From: Streptomyces griseoruber
GTDB taxonomy: Bacteria; Actinomycetota; Actinomycetes; Streptomycetales; Streptomycetaceae
Length of the DNA: 64,000 nt
Direction: 5' to 3'
Assembly: GCF_001514205.1 (NCBI RefSeq)
Contig: NZ_KQ948763.1
Coordinates: 124,001-188,000 of the forward strand
Part shown: positions 36,071-45,017 of the stretch, one piece after another
Layout of the letters: each line of letters opens with the position of its first letter
Position numbering within the stretch: position 1 is the first letter of the stretch
Notes under the pieces: generated by a model
Told to the model about the DNA's origin: nothing
Databases searched by the model: none
Seen by the model: only the letters and a program-made list of their open reading frames with translations
Position numbers and translations under genes: made by a program

Positions 36071-36886
36071 TCACAGGACCGAGAGCATGCCGCCGTCGAC
36101 GTACAGCAGCTGCCCGTTGACGAAGTCGGAGGCGGGGGAGGCGAGGAAGATCAGGGCGCCCACGAGGTCGCCGACCTCGCCCCAGCGGCCGGCCGGGGTC
36201 CGTCCGCGGACCCAGGCGCTGAACTCCTCGTCGGCGACCAGGGCCGAGGTGAGCTCGGTGGCGAAGTAGCCGGGGCCGATGCCGTTGACCTGGATGCCCA
36301 GGGGGCCGAGGTCGGCGCACATGCCCTTGGTGAGCATCTTCAGGCCGCCCTTGGTGGCGGCGTAGGGGGCGATGCCGGGGCGGACCGCCTCGCTCTGGAG
36401 CGAACAGATGTTGACGATCTTTCCGTGGCCCCGGGGGGCCATCCGGCGTGCCACCTCGCGGCCGACGAGGAAGGCGCTGGTGAGGTTGGTGGCGAGGAGC
36501 CGGTGCCAGTCGTCGTCGGTGAACTCCAGGAGCGGGGCGCGGTGCTGGACACCGGTGTTGTTCACGAGGATGTCGATCGGCCCGGTCTCCTCCTCGATCC
36601 GTGCGACGCCCGCGCCGACCGCCGCCGGGTCGGTGACGTCGAAGGCGGCCGTGCGCACCCGGTCCCCGAAGAGGGCGGCGAGTTCGGCGCGGGCCTCTTC
36701 CAGGGCAGCGGGGTCGCGGCCGTTGAGGACGACCGTGCACCCGGCCTCCAGCAGCCCCTCGGCCAGCGCCTGGCCGATGCCACGGCTGGAGCCGGTGACC
36801 AGGGCCACCTTGCCGGAGATGCCGAAGAGGGGGTGGCTCGTACGGGGGTCGCTCGTACGGGGGTGGCTCGTACGGGGGTGGCTCAT
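36071..36886 (-). CDS. idnO: Short-chain dehydrogenase, gluconate 5-dehydrogenase type
   Basis: A 271-residue SDR. The cofactor motif is VTGSSRGIGQALAEGL; the active site is S in NICSLQSEAV with YAATKGGLK (YxxxK). It would reduce 5-ketogluconate to D-gluconate. The first 19 residues are a tandem (S)HPRT/(S)DPRT pentapeptide repeat encoded by 15-bp DNA repeats, absent from typical family members. The ATG overlaps the previous stop by 4 nt; a start after the repeat is possible but no good start codon is there. Confidence 0.87.
   Translation of the reverse strand: MSHPRTSHPRTSDPRTSHPLFGISGKVALVTGSSRGIGQALAEGLLEAGCTVVLNGRDPAALEEARAELAALFGDRVRTAAFDVTDPAAVGAGVARIEEETGPIDILVNNTGVQHRAPLLEFTDDDWHRLLATNLTSAFLVGREVARRMAPRGHGKIVNICSLQSEAVRPGIAPYAATKGGLKMLTKGMCADLGPLGIQVNGIGPGYFATELTSALVADEEFSAWVRGRTPAGRWGEVGDLVGALIFLASPASDFVNGQLLYVDGGMLSVL
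36831..36886 (-). repeat. 15-bp tandem repeat at the 5' end of idnO
   Basis: The unit GGGTGGCTCGTACGG (plus strand) occurs about 3.7 times at 36831, 36846, 36861 and 36876 with one base change in the second. It encodes SHPRT/SDPRT pentapeptides and can change copy number without frameshift. Confidence 0.85.
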
Positions 36887-37890
36887 GCGCCCGCTCCCGT
36901 GGGGGCGGCCGGGGCGCCGGGGAGCGCCGGGCCGCCCGGCAACGGGGTGCGGGCGGGGCGGTCGGCCAGGACGTCCAGGATGTTGTCGACGGCCAGGTCC
37001 ACCATGGCGGCCCGGGTGGCCTCCGTGGCCGATCCGATGTGAGGGAGCGTCACGACGTAGGGCTCCGCCACCAGCGGGGACAGCTCCCGTCCCATCGGTT
37101 CGCGCGCGAAGACGTCGAGGCCCGCCGAGTGCAGCCGCCCGGCCCGGACGGCGTCCAGCAGCGCCCGCTCGTCCACGACACCGCCGCGCGCGGTGCTGAC
37201 CAGGGTCGCCGTGGGTTTCATCGCGGCCAGCTCCCGGGCCGAGATCAGATGGCGGGTCTCGGGGGTGAGCGGCACATGGAGCGAGACGACGTCGGACTCG
37301 GCCAGCAGTACGGCCAGGCTCACCGGCGTCGAGAGGCCTTCCTCGGCGGCGTACGGGTCGTGGTGCAGGACGCGCATGCCGAAGCCCTGGGCCCGGCGGG
37401 CCACCGCCCGGCCGATCTGGCCGTAGCCGATCAGGCCGAGGGTCGCTCCGTGGACGTCGAGGCCGAGGAAGTCGCGCATCCGGAACAGGTCCCAGGAGCC
37501 CGCGGCGAGGCCGGCGCCGGCGGCGCCGATCCGGCGGCGGGCGGCCAGGATCAGGGCGAAGGCGAGGTCGGCGGTGGTCTCCGCGAGGACGCCCGGGGTG
37601 TGGGTGACCACGATCCCCCGCTCGGCGGCGGCGTCCCGGTCCACGTTGTCGAAGCCCATGCTCGCCAGGGAGACGACCCGCAGGGCGGGCCCGGCCGCGT
37701 CCATGAGGGCGGCGTCCACGGGGTCGTTGCCCAGCGCGAGGACGGCGCTCACGCCCCGCGCCAGCGCGGCCAGCTCGTCGGGCCCGGGCCTGCCGGTCCC
37801 GGACCAGGCCACCACCTCCGCCGCCCCGGCCAGCCGGTCCGGGCCGGTGCCGGGCAGATTCTCACGAGTGGTCAGCACACGCTTCTTCAT
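36883..37890 (-). CDS. 2-hydroxyacid dehydrogenase (2-ketogluconate/glyoxylate reductase-like)
   Basis: A 335-residue D-2-hydroxyacid dehydrogenase. The NAD(P) motif is LGLIGYGQIGRAVARRA; the catalytic Arg is in STARGGVVDE, Glu in DVFAREPM and His in TLPHIGSAT. With idnO and idnD next to it, reduction of 2-ketogluconate to gluconate (GhrB-like) is the best guess. Start ATG 37890 begins MKKRVLTTREN. The last about 20 residues are Pro/Ala-rich. A LysR motif lies 37 bp upstream. Confidence 0.85.
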   Translation of the reverse strand: MKKRVLTTRENLPGTGPDRLAGAAEVVAWSGTGRPGPDELAALARGVSAVLALGNDPVDAALMDAAGPALRVVSLASMGFDNVDRDAAAERGIVVTHTPGVLAETTADLAFALILAARRRIGAAGAGLAAGSWDLFRMRDFLGLDVHGATLGLIGYGQIGRAVARRAQGFGMRVLHHDPYAAEEGLSTPVSLAVLLAESDVVSLHVPLTPETRHLISARELAAMKPTATLVSTARGGVVDERALLDAVRAGRLHSAGLDVFAREPMGRELSPLVAEPYVVTLPHIGSATEATRAAMVDLAVDNILDVLADRPARTPLPGGPALPGAPAAPTGAGA

Positions 37891-37926
37891 GGCGTGGACG
37901 CTAATCGCGACATCCGTCGGAAACAA

Positions 37927-37948
37927 ATAGCGGTTCAATGTGACGCCA
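37927..37948 (-). promoter_or_regulatory. Shared LysR-type motif, copy 1, before the ketogluconate operon
   Basis: ATAGCGGTTC-N7-CGCCA. The same 15 fixed bases with the same spacing occur at 38912-38933. It lies between the LysR stop and the start of the 2-hydroxyacid dehydrogenase gene, in its promoter region. Confidence 0.65.
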
Positions 37949-37951
37949 TTG

Positions 37952-38851
37952 TCACTCCTTATCGAAAGCGGTGACCAGTTCGAGGAAAAGGTCGTGCACG
38001 GCCAGTGCCGGTTCGGAAAGCGGCTGGCTGTCCGAGGTCACCAGGGAAAGCTGCACCCGGATCACCGGATGCGCGATCCGGCGCACGGTCAGCGCGCGCA
38101 CGTCGAGGATCGCGCGCGCCGCCGACCAGGGCAGGACGGTCGCCCCGAGGTCCGCGTCCACGGCGTTGACGAGTGTCAGGGCGGACTCGACCTCGCCGAC
38201 CACGTTCGGGCGCAACGCCGCCTGCTGAAAGGCCGAGTCCACCACCTGACGGATGGTGTGGATACGGCTCGGCAGCAGCAAGGGCACCTCCGCGAGCTCC
38301 TCCAGGGCCACCTCGCCGGCCTCCCCGCCGTCCGTGGGCGCCCCGATCAGATACAGGTCCTCCGAGCGCACGGGTTCGAACTGCACGCCCCGCAGCGGGC
38401 CGGCCCCGTAGATGAACGCCATGTCCATCCGCCCGGTCATGATCGCCTCGCTGATCACTCCGCCGAAGTTCTCGTTGATGTGCAGCAGGATGTCCGGATA
38501 CCGCTCGCGCACACTCCTGAGCAGCGGCAACGCGAGCGCGGCGCCCATGCTGTACGGCGCGAGGCCCACCGACACACTGCCCGCGGGAGCCCGGCCCGAG
38601 ACCTCCACGGCGGCATGCGCGAGGTCCACCTGCCGCAGGATCAGCTGCGCGTGCCGGTACAGCGCCCGCCCGGCCTCCGTCGGCGCGACCCCGCGCTTGC
38701 TGCGGATCAGCAGCTGCTGCCCGAACTGCGCCTCCAGCGCGGAGAGCTGCTGGCTCAGGGCGGGCTGCGCGATGTGCAGGATGTCGGCCGCGCGCGTGAT
38801 GCTCCCCGCATCGACGATCTTGATGAAGGAGTAGAGCCGTCTGGTGTCCAT
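37952..38851 (-). CDS. LysR-family transcriptional regulator
   Basis: A 299-residue LysR protein. The HTH is AGSITRAADILHIAQPALSQ QLSALE at residues about 15-40, and the effector domain begins GSVSVGLAPYSMGAALALPL. It resembles the Nac/CbI-like subgroup in the start MDTRRLYSFIKIVDAGSITR. It is divergent from the pxp operon and tandem with the ketogluconate operon; one sequence motif lies before each, so it may control both. The inducer is unknown. Confidence 0.92.
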   Translation of the reverse strand: MDTRRLYSFIKIVDAGSITRAADILHIAQPALSQQLSALEAQFGQQLLIRSKRGVAPTEAGRALYRHAQLILRQVDLAHAAVEVSGRAPAGSVSVGLAPYSMGAALALPLLRSVRERYPDILLHINENFGGVISEAIMTGRMDMAFIYGAGPLRGVQFEPVRSEDLYLIGAPTDGGEAGEVALEELAEVPLLLPSRIHTIRQVVDSAFQQAALRPNVVGEVESALTLVNAVDADLGATVLPWSAARAILDVRALTVRRIAHPVIRVQLSLVTSDSQPLSEPALAVHDLFLELVTAFDKE

Positions 38852-38911
38852 GCGCGAACCCTCCCGTCGAGCGGAGCCTCATCGTAGGGAGCGGCGGGTG
38901 TGAGCCGCGTC

Positions 38912-38933
38912 ATAGCGGTTCGCGATAACGCCA
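38912..38933 (+). promoter_or_regulatory. Shared LysR-type motif, copy 2, in the lysR-pxpA gap
   Basis: ATAGCGGTTC-N7-CGCCA, 60 bp upstream of the LysR start and 153 bp upstream of pxpA. This is the classic position for a LysR site between divergent genes. Confidence 0.65.
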
Positions 38934-39085
38934 AAGTGAACGCGTATTGGTGGTCCGGTGAGCGGAGCACTACCTTGTGGGAAACATCCCGGCGCTGTCA
39001 TTCGCCCGGCAATTCCCTCTTTCCCCTCTCTCTTTTCCCGCAGAGGTTTCTCTTCTTCTTTCCCTTTCTCATTCTCGGAGGCGTC

Positions 39086-39898
39086 ATGGCCCGCACGGTC
39101 GATCTCGTGGCCGATCTCGGCGAGGGATTCGGCGCCTACACGATGGGCGACGACGAAGCGCTCCTGGAACTGCTCACCTCGGCCAATGTCGCCTGCGGGT
39201 TCCACGCCGGCGATCCGCGCATCATGGACGCCACCGTCCGGACCTGCGTGGCGCGGCAGGTGGCCGTCGGAGCCCACCCCGGCTTTCCCGACCTGGCCGG
39301 CTTCGGCCGCCGCGCCATGGATCTGACGCCGGAGGAGGTGCGCACGGACGTCCTGTACCAGATCGGCGCACTCCAGGCCTTCGCCGTCGCCCACGGCACC
39401 CGCGTCCGGCATGTCGCCCCGCACGGCCGTCTGGGCAACCTGGTCGCGGTGCGCGCCGACTACGCAGGGGCCGTCGTGGACGCCGTCGCCGCGCTGGACG
39501 AGTCGCTGATCGTCCTCGCCCAGGACGGCGAACTCGCCGACGCCGCCCGGGCCCGCGGACTGCGCGTGGGCATCGTGGGCATCGCCGACCGCGCCTACCG
39601 CGGGGACGGCACCCTCGTCCCGCGCTCCGAGCCCGGGGCTGTGATCCACGACCCGGACGAGATCGCCCGGCGGACGCTGCGGATGGTCACCGAGGGCCTG
39701 ATCACCGGCGTCGACGGGACGGACGTCCCGATCACCTGTGACACCGTCCTCCTGCACGGCGACACCCCCGGAGCACTGGCGCTGGCCCGCCGCATCCGCG
39801 CACAACTCCTCGCCGCGGGCGTCGGGATCGCCCCGCTGGACGCCGTACTGGACGGCAAAGGGGCCCGCGTGCCGAGCGGCGAGGGAGCCCGGGTGTGA
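39086..39898 (+). CDS. pxpA: 5-oxoprolinase subunit A (LamB/YcsF)
   Basis: A subunit of the bacterial ATP-dependent 5-oxoprolinase PxpABC, which opens 5-oxoproline to glutamate. The 270 residues begin VDLVADLGEGFGAYTMGDDE, followed by SANVACGFHAGDPRIMDATV and GAHPGFPDLAGFGRRAMDL, all hallmarks of LamB/YcsF. CGGAGG lies 6 nt upstream of ATG 39086. It heads an operon of seven genes. Confidence 0.95.
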   Translation: MARTVDLVADLGEGFGAYTMGDDEALLELLTSANVACGFHAGDPRIMDATVRTCVARQVAVGAHPGFPDLAGFGRRAMDLTPEEVRTDVLYQIGALQAFAVAHGTRVRHVAPHGRLGNLVAVRADYAGAVVDAVAALDESLIVLAQDGELADAARARGLRVGIVGIADRAYRGDGTLVPRSEPGAVIHDPDEIARRTLRMVTEGLITGVDGTDVPITCDTVLLHGDTPGALALARRIRAQLLAAGVGIAPLDAVLDGKGARVPSGEGARV

Positions 39899-40608
39899 AC
39901 GGGAACCTCACCGTCACCGACTGCGGTGACTCCGCCCTGGTCGCCCGCGCCGTCGGCCTCGACACCGAGCGGGCCTGGCGGCTCGTCCACGCCCTCGCCG
40001 ACGCCCTCGACGCGGTACGGCTGCACGGTGTGCACGGGCTGGTGCCCACCTACGACGCCCTGCTCGTGGAGTTCGACTGCGCCGACACCGACCACGACAC
40101 CGTCCGCCGGGTCCTGTGGCACGAGGCCGCCCGCATCGGCGCCGACCCGGAACCGGCGGCCCCGCCCCGGCGTTTCGTCGTCCCCGTCGTCTACGGCGGC
40201 GCGTACGGCCCCGACCTGCCCGAGGTCGCGGCCGGGCTCGGCCTGACGCAGGACGAGGTGGTCGCCCTCCACACGGGATCCGATCTCACCGTGCGCTGCC
40301 TCGGCGCGCCCGCCGGGGCCCCCATGATGGACGGCCCGCCCTTCCCGGCCCCCGTGCCGCGGCTCGCCTCGCCCCGCACCCGGGTCGATCCCGGCTCGGT
40401 CGCCGTCGCCGGCCGGCAGGCGGTGATCTGCCCGATGCCCTCGCCCGGCGGCTGGCCCCTGCTGGGCCGCACCCCCGTACGCGTCCTCGACCTCCACGGC
40501 GACCCCCTCACCCCCTACCGGCCCGGCGACACCTTCCGCTTCGTCCCCCTCGCCCCCGAGCGGTGGGACGACCACGCGGGCACCCCGCTGGCGGCCTGCC
40601 GTGGCTGA
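39895..40608 (+). CDS. pxpB: 5-oxoprolinase subunit B (KipI-like)
   Basis: 237 residues, the allophanate-hydrolase-subunit-1 fold. Recognisable segments are DCGDSALVARAVGLD, VPTYDALLVEFDC, VVYGGAYGPDLPEVAAGLGL and GRTPVRVLDLHGDP. The start GTG 39895 overlaps the pxpA stop by 4 nt (GTGA). Confidence 0.94.
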   Translation: MNGNLTVTDCGDSALVARAVGLDTERAWRLVHALADALDAVRLHGVHGLVPTYDALLVEFDCADTDHDTVRRVLWHEAARIGADPEPAAPPRRFVVPVVYGGAYGPDLPEVAAGLGLTQDEVVALHTGSDLTVRCLGAPAGAPMMDGPPFPAPVPRLASPRTRVDPGSVAVAGRQAVICPMPSPGGWPLLGRTPVRVLDLHGDPLTPYRPGDTFRFVPLAPERWDDHAGTPLAACRG

Positions 40609-41593
40609 CACCCTCACCGTCCGCACCGCGGGCATCGCCACCGTGCAGGACCTCGGCCGGGTCGGCCGCTCCCGCCACGGGCTGCCCGCGGGCGGCGCCC
40701 TCGACCAGCACTCGGCACGCGTCGCCAACGTGCTGTGCGGCAACGACGAGACCGCCCCGCTGCTGGAACTCACGGCACTCGACTTCGCGTGCACCCCTTC
40801 CAGCGACGTCCTGATCGCCGTCACCGGGGCACCCGCCCGGCTGACCGTCGACGGCACCGCCCGCCCCCAGTGGGAACCGGTGTCCGTGCGGGCCGGCGAG
40901 ACCGTCCGTGTCACCGGCATCCGCCTCGGCCTGCGCGTCTACCTCGCCGTCCTCGGCTCCTTCGAGGCCGACTACCTCCAGGGCAGCTGTGCCCCCGACA
41001 CCGTCCTGGGCTTCGGCCCGGTCCTGCGCCCCGGTGACGCGCTCACCCTGCGCACCGCCTGCCCGCCGCTCGACCACCCCTACTCCCGCATCCCGCTCTT
41101 CCGGCTGCACGCCCCCGTCCCCCCGTTCCCCGCCGAGCGGATCATCGACGTCACCGACGGCCCCGACCGGGCCGAGTTCGGGGACAGCGCGGCCCGTCTG
41201 TTCGGCACCCCGTTCACCGTGAGCCCGCAGAGCAACCACATCGGACTGCGGCTGCGCACCGAGGCGCCCCTGCCCCGCCGGGTCACCAGCGGCGAGGTGC
41301 TCTCCCGGGGCGTGCCCGTCGGCGCCGTGGAGGTGCCCGCCGGGGACGAACTCCTCGTCCTGCACCGCGGCCGCGGCGTCACGGCCGGCTACCCCGTCCT
41401 CGCCGTCGTCACCGCCACCGGACTCAGTGCCCTCGGCCAGGCCCGCCCCGGCGAGACCCTCCGCTTCCGGCACCGCACCCTCGCCCAGGCGGTCACCGCC
41501 CACCGCGCGCAGCGCCTCGCCATCGACGCCCTGCGCACCCGCGTCCGCACCGCCTTCGGCACCCTCCGCATCCCCGTCCCCGCCGACGGCTGA
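40601..41593 (+). CDS. pxpC: 5-oxoprolinase subunit C (KipA-like, biotin-dependent carboxyltransferase fold)
   Basis: 330 residues. The family start RTAGIATVQDLGRVGRSRHG and GAPARLTVDGTAR are present, plus the core SPQSNHIGLRLR and LPRRVTSGEVLSRGVPVGAV. Start GTG 40601 overlaps the pxpB end by 8 nt. All three subunits are present and intact. Confidence 0.94.
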   Translation: MADTLTVRTAGIATVQDLGRVGRSRHGLPAGGALDQHSARVANVLCGNDETAPLLELTALDFACTPSSDVLIAVTGAPARLTVDGTARPQWEPVSVRAGETVRVTGIRLGLRVYLAVLGSFEADYLQGSCAPDTVLGFGPVLRPGDALTLRTACPPLDHPYSRIPLFRLHAPVPPFPAERIIDVTDGPDRAEFGDSAARLFGTPFTVSPQSNHIGLRLRTEAPLPRRVTSGEVLSRGVPVGAVEVPAGDELLVLHRGRGVTAGYPVLAVVTATGLSALGQARPGETLRFRHRTLAQAVTAHRAQRLAIDALRTRVRTAFGTLRIPVPADG

Positions 41594-41696
41594 CCCCGCA
41601 TCCCTCCGCACGGCCTCCCCAGCCGCCCAGCCCAGCCCAGCCCCGCTCAGCCCAGCCCCGCCCGTCCCGTCCCGTCCCTCCCCGACAGGAGACGCC

Positions 41697-43010
41697 ATGA
41701 GCACCGTGGCCGCCGCTCAGCCGGTACCCAACACCGTCGACCCGAGAACCGCCCGGAAGATCACCCTCGCCGGATGCGTCGGCATCTTCGCCGAGCTCTA
41801 CGACAACGGCATCTTCGGCTTCATGGCCGGCACCCTGGCCGCCGTCTTCTTCCCCGGCTCCGAGAACGCCGTCCAGCTCGTCTTCCTGGGCTACGCCGTC
41901 TCGTTCTTCTTCCGCCCCCTGGGCGGCATCATCTGCGGCCACCTCGGCGACCGCATCGGACGCCAACGGATGCTGGTCTTCGTCATCCTGCTCATCAGCG
42001 TCGCCACCGCGGCCATCGGCGTCCTGCCGACGTACGCGAGCATCGGCGTCGCCGCCCCCGCGCTGCTGATCCTGCTGCGGGTCGCCCAGGGCTTCTCCGT
42101 CGGCGGCGAGGCGTCCGGCGCGATGAGCTTCCTCGCCGAACACGCCCCGGAGGGCAGGCGCGGCCTCTACACCAGCTACGCCCAGATCGCCTCCTTCCTC
42201 TCCCTGCTCACCGGCACCCTGATCGCCGCCGCCATGACCAGCGGACTCGGGGCCGAGCGCATGGAGTCCTGGGGCTGGCGCATCCCGTTCCTGCTCGCCG
42301 TGCCGCTCGGCGTCACCGGCATCTACATCCGCAAGCGCATCAGCGACACGCCCAACTTCACGCGCCTCCGGGAAGAGGGCGGCCTGGCCAGGAACCCCCT
42401 CAAGGAGGCCTTCTCCTCCGCCGAACACCGCCGCGCCATGCTGCTGGCCCTGTTCATCCCCCTGATGAACGGCTCCGGCTACTACGTCCTGTTCAGCTAC
42501 ATGCCCACCTTCATGAGCACCGAGCTGGGCTTCGGCAAGGTCCAGGGCCTCCTCGTCACCGCCTCCAGCCTGGTGGTGATCTGTCTGGCCATCCCGTACA
42601 TGGGCCGGCTCTCCGACCGGCTCGGCCGCAAGAAGGTCATCGCCGGCGCGGCGATCGCCATGGCCGTCGTCGGCGTCCCCTGTTACCTCCTCATCGGCAC
42701 CGGCAGCGTCCCCCTCGCCGTCCTCGGCGCCTGTGTCATGGCCGCCGTCTTCGCCGGGCACACCGGCGTCATCCACATCCTGCTCGTCGAGCTCTTCCCG
42801 ACCCGGGTCCGCTACTCCGCCTACGGCCTCGGCTACAACGTCTCCGCCGCGCTCTTCGGCGGCACCGCCCCGCTGCTGATGACGTATCTCATCGACCGCA
42901 CCGGCGACGTCCACATGCCGGCCTACTACGCCGTCCTCACCGCCCTGGGCACCCTCGTCGCCGTGTCCCGGGTCAAGGACCGCGCCCATCTGCCCCTGCG
43001 CGACGTCTGA
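41697..43010 (+). CDS. MFS metabolite:H+ symporter (MHS-type)
   Basis: A 437-residue 12-helix transporter of the metabolite:H+ symporter group, which imports organic acids and betaines. Motif A is GHLGDRIGRQRML; RVAQGFSVGGEASGAMSFLA is the family's helix-5 signature. ACAGGAG lies 7 nt before ATG 41697. About 100 bp of C-rich simple sequence (CAGCC/CCCGT repeats) precede it. It probably brings in the substrate of this operon. Confidence 0.9.
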   Translation: MSTVAAAQPVPNTVDPRTARKITLAGCVGIFAELYDNGIFGFMAGTLAAVFFPGSENAVQLVFLGYAVSFFFRPLGGIICGHLGDRIGRQRMLVFVILLISVATAAIGVLPTYASIGVAAPALLILLRVAQGFSVGGEASGAMSFLAEHAPEGRRGLYTSYAQIASFLSLLTGTLIAAAMTSGLGAERMESWGWRIPFLLAVPLGVTGIYIRKRISDTPNFTRLREEGGLARNPLKEAFSSAEHRRAMLLALFIPLMNGSGYYVLFSYMPTFMSTELGFGKVQGLLVTASSLVVICLAIPYMGRLSDRLGRKKVIAGAAIAMAVVGVPCYLLIGTGSVPLAVLGACVMAAVFAGHTGVIHILLVELFPTRVRYSAYGLGYNVSAALFGGTAPLLMTYLIDRTGDVHMPAYYAVLTALGTLVAVSRVKDRAHLPLRDV

Positions 43011-43057
43011 CCCCGCCCCCCGACAAGGGCCCCCACCCCACCAAGGAGCACACCCGC

Positions 43058-43801
43058 ATGCCCATCTCCGACTACCGCACGGCTCTCGTCACCGGAGCGT
43101 CCACCGGCATCGGAGCGGTGGTCGTCGAACGGCTGGCCAAGCGCGGCCTGCACGTCCACGCGCTCGCCCGCCACGCCGAGCGCCTCCAAGCCCTCGCCGA
43201 CGCCACCGGCTGCACCCCGCACGCCGTCGACATCACCGACACCGAGGCGCTCACCGCCGTACTCGACGGCCTGGAGATCGACGTCCTGGTCAACAACGCC
43301 GGGGTCTCGCGCACCGGCAACATCCTGACCGCCGACGAGTTCGCCGTCGACGAGCAGATCGCCGTCAACATCCAGGCCGTCCTGCACCTGGTACGGCTGC
43401 TCATGCCGGGCATGGCCGAGCGCGACCTCGGCCACATCGTCAACATCAGCTCCATCGCCGGCGTCTACAACTTCGGCGGCAACACGATCTACCACGCCAC
43501 CAAGGCGGCCGTGCACACCCTCTCCCGGCAGTTGCGGGTGGACGGCTACGGCCGCCGGATCCGGGTCACCGAGATCTGCCCGGGCCGGGTGGAGACGGAG
43601 ATCTTCGGCCGGCTGCTCGGCGACATGGAGGAGGCCCAGCGGCAGTTCTACGACGGCTACGAGTCCCTCAAGCCCGAGGACATCGCCGACGCCATCGAGT
43701 TCGCCGTCGACTCGCCCCGGCACGTCAACATCGGCCACATCGAGATCCTGCCCACCTTCCAGGTCCCCGGCGGCCTGAACTTCGAACGCCGGGAGGGCTG
43801 A
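43058..43801 (+). CDS. Short-chain dehydrogenase
   Basis: A 247-residue SDR. The cofactor motif is LVTGASTGIGAVVVERL, NNAG is in VLVNNAGVSRTGN, and the active site is NISSIAGVYNFGGNTIYHAT with Ser, Tyr and Lys in place. It resembles serine/3-hydroxy acid dehydrogenases of the YdfG group. AAGGAG precedes ATG 43058. In this operon it could oxidise a hydroxy acid. Confidence 0.9.
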   Translation: MPISDYRTALVTGASTGIGAVVVERLAKRGLHVHALARHAERLQALADATGCTPHAVDITDTEALTAVLDGLEIDVLVNNAGVSRTGNILTADEFAVDEQIAVNIQAVLHLVRLLMPGMAERDLGHIVNISSIAGVYNFGGNTIYHATKAAVHTLSRQLRVDGYGRRIRVTEICPGRVETEIFGRLLGDMEEAQRQFYDGYESLKPEDIADAIEFAVDSPRHVNIGHIEILPTFQVPGGLNFERREG

Positions 43802-43805
43802 GCGG

Positions 43806-45017
43806 ATGACCACGGCAGCGCGCGTACGCCGTATCAGCCCCTCGCCCAGTGTGGCGGCGGCGCAGCGGGTGCGTGAACTCAAGAGCCAGGGGCTCACCAT
43901 CCACGACCTCACCGTCGGCGAGCCCGACTTCGACACCCCCGCACACGTCAAGGCCGCCGCGATCCGGGCGATCGAGGCGGGCGAGACCAAGTACACCTCC
44001 GTCAACGGCACCCCGGCCCTGCGCGCCGCGATCATCGAGAAGCTGAGGCGGCGCCACGGCCTGGAGTACACCGACGGCACCATCACCGTCGGCGGCGGAG
44101 CCAAGCAGGTCATCTTCCTCGCCCTGACGGCCACCCTCGACGAGGGCGACGAGGTGGTGATCCCGGCCCCGTACTGGGTGTCGTACCCCGACATGGTCCG
44201 CGCCAACGACGGCACCCCCGTCGTCGTCGACTGCCCGGAGTCCGACGGCTTCAAGCTGACCCCCGAGCGCCTGCGCCCGGCGCTCACCGACCGGACCCGC
44301 TGGGTCGTCCTCAACACCCCCGGAAACCCCACCGGATCCGCCTACACCACCGCCGAACTCCGCGCCCTCGCAGCGGTGTTGCTGGAGCATCCGCACGTCC
44401 GTGTCCTCACCGACGAGATCTACGACGAGATCTGGTACGACGACGGCGCGAGCCCGTCCCTCGCGGCCGTCGAACCCCGCCTGGCCGACCGGGTGTTCCT
44501 CACCAACGGCGTGTCCAAGACGTACGCCATGACCGGCTGGCGCCTCGGTTACGGAGCGGGCCCCGCCGATCTGGTGACCGCCGTCAACACCCTCCAGTCG
44601 CAGATCTCCTCCTGCCCGTCCTCCATCAGCCAGGCGGCCGCGGCCGCCGCGCTCGGCGGACCGCAGGACTTCGTCCGTGAGAGCGTCGAGGTCTACCGGG
44701 CCCGCCGGGACACCACGGTGAAACTCATCCGTGAGATACCGCAGTTGACCTGCACGACCCCCAGCGGCGGCTTCTACCTCCTGGTGAACTGCCGGGCCGC
44801 CGTCGGCCGGCTCACGCCCACGGGGCACCGGATCCAGGACGACGAGGACTTCGCCCGCCATCTGCTGGACAGCGAACAGGTGGCGGTGATCCACGGCTCC
44901 GCGTACGGCGCGCCCGGCTACTTCCGTATCTCGTTCGCCACCTCCACGGAGGTCCTCACCGAAGCCTGCGCCCGCATCGCGGCCGCCTGCGCCGCCCTGT
45001 CCGAAAGGCCGTCATGA
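43806..45017 (+). CDS. Class I aminotransferase (aspartate aminotransferase-like)
   Basis: A 403-residue fold-type I PLP enzyme. PLP-binding features are the Asn/Pro run TPGNPTGSAYTTAEL, DEIYDEIWYDDG and the Schiff-base lysine in TNGVSKTYAMTGWRLGYG; the late Arg that binds the alpha-carboxylate is in GYFRISFAT. It would move the amino group from a glutamate-like acid to a keto acid. It starts 4 bp after the SDR stop. Confidence 0.92.
   Translation: MTTAARVRRISPSPSVAAAQRVRELKSQGLTIHDLTVGEPDFDTPAHVKAAAIRAIEAGETKYTSVNGTPALRAAIIEKLRRRHGLEYTDGTITVGGGAKQVIFLALTATLDEGDEVVIPAPYWVSYPDMVRANDGTPVVVDCPESDGFKLTPERLRPALTDRTRWVVLNTPGNPTGSAYTTAELRALAAVLLEHPHVRVLTDEIYDEIWYDDGASPSLAAVEPRLADRVFLTNGVSKTYAMTGWRLGYGAGPADLVTAVNTLQSQISSCPSSISQAAAAAALGGPQDFVRESVEVYRARRDTTVKLIREIPQLTCTTPSGGFYLLVNCRAAVGRLTPTGHRIQDDEDFARHLLDSEQVAVIHGSAYGAPGYFRISFATSTEVLTEACARIAAACAALSERPS

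Noticed and set aside
41493..42989. A 498-codon minus-strand frame opposite the MHS transporter
   Set aside because: Asp/Glu/Gly-rich shadow of membrane-protein codons; no start site or family match.
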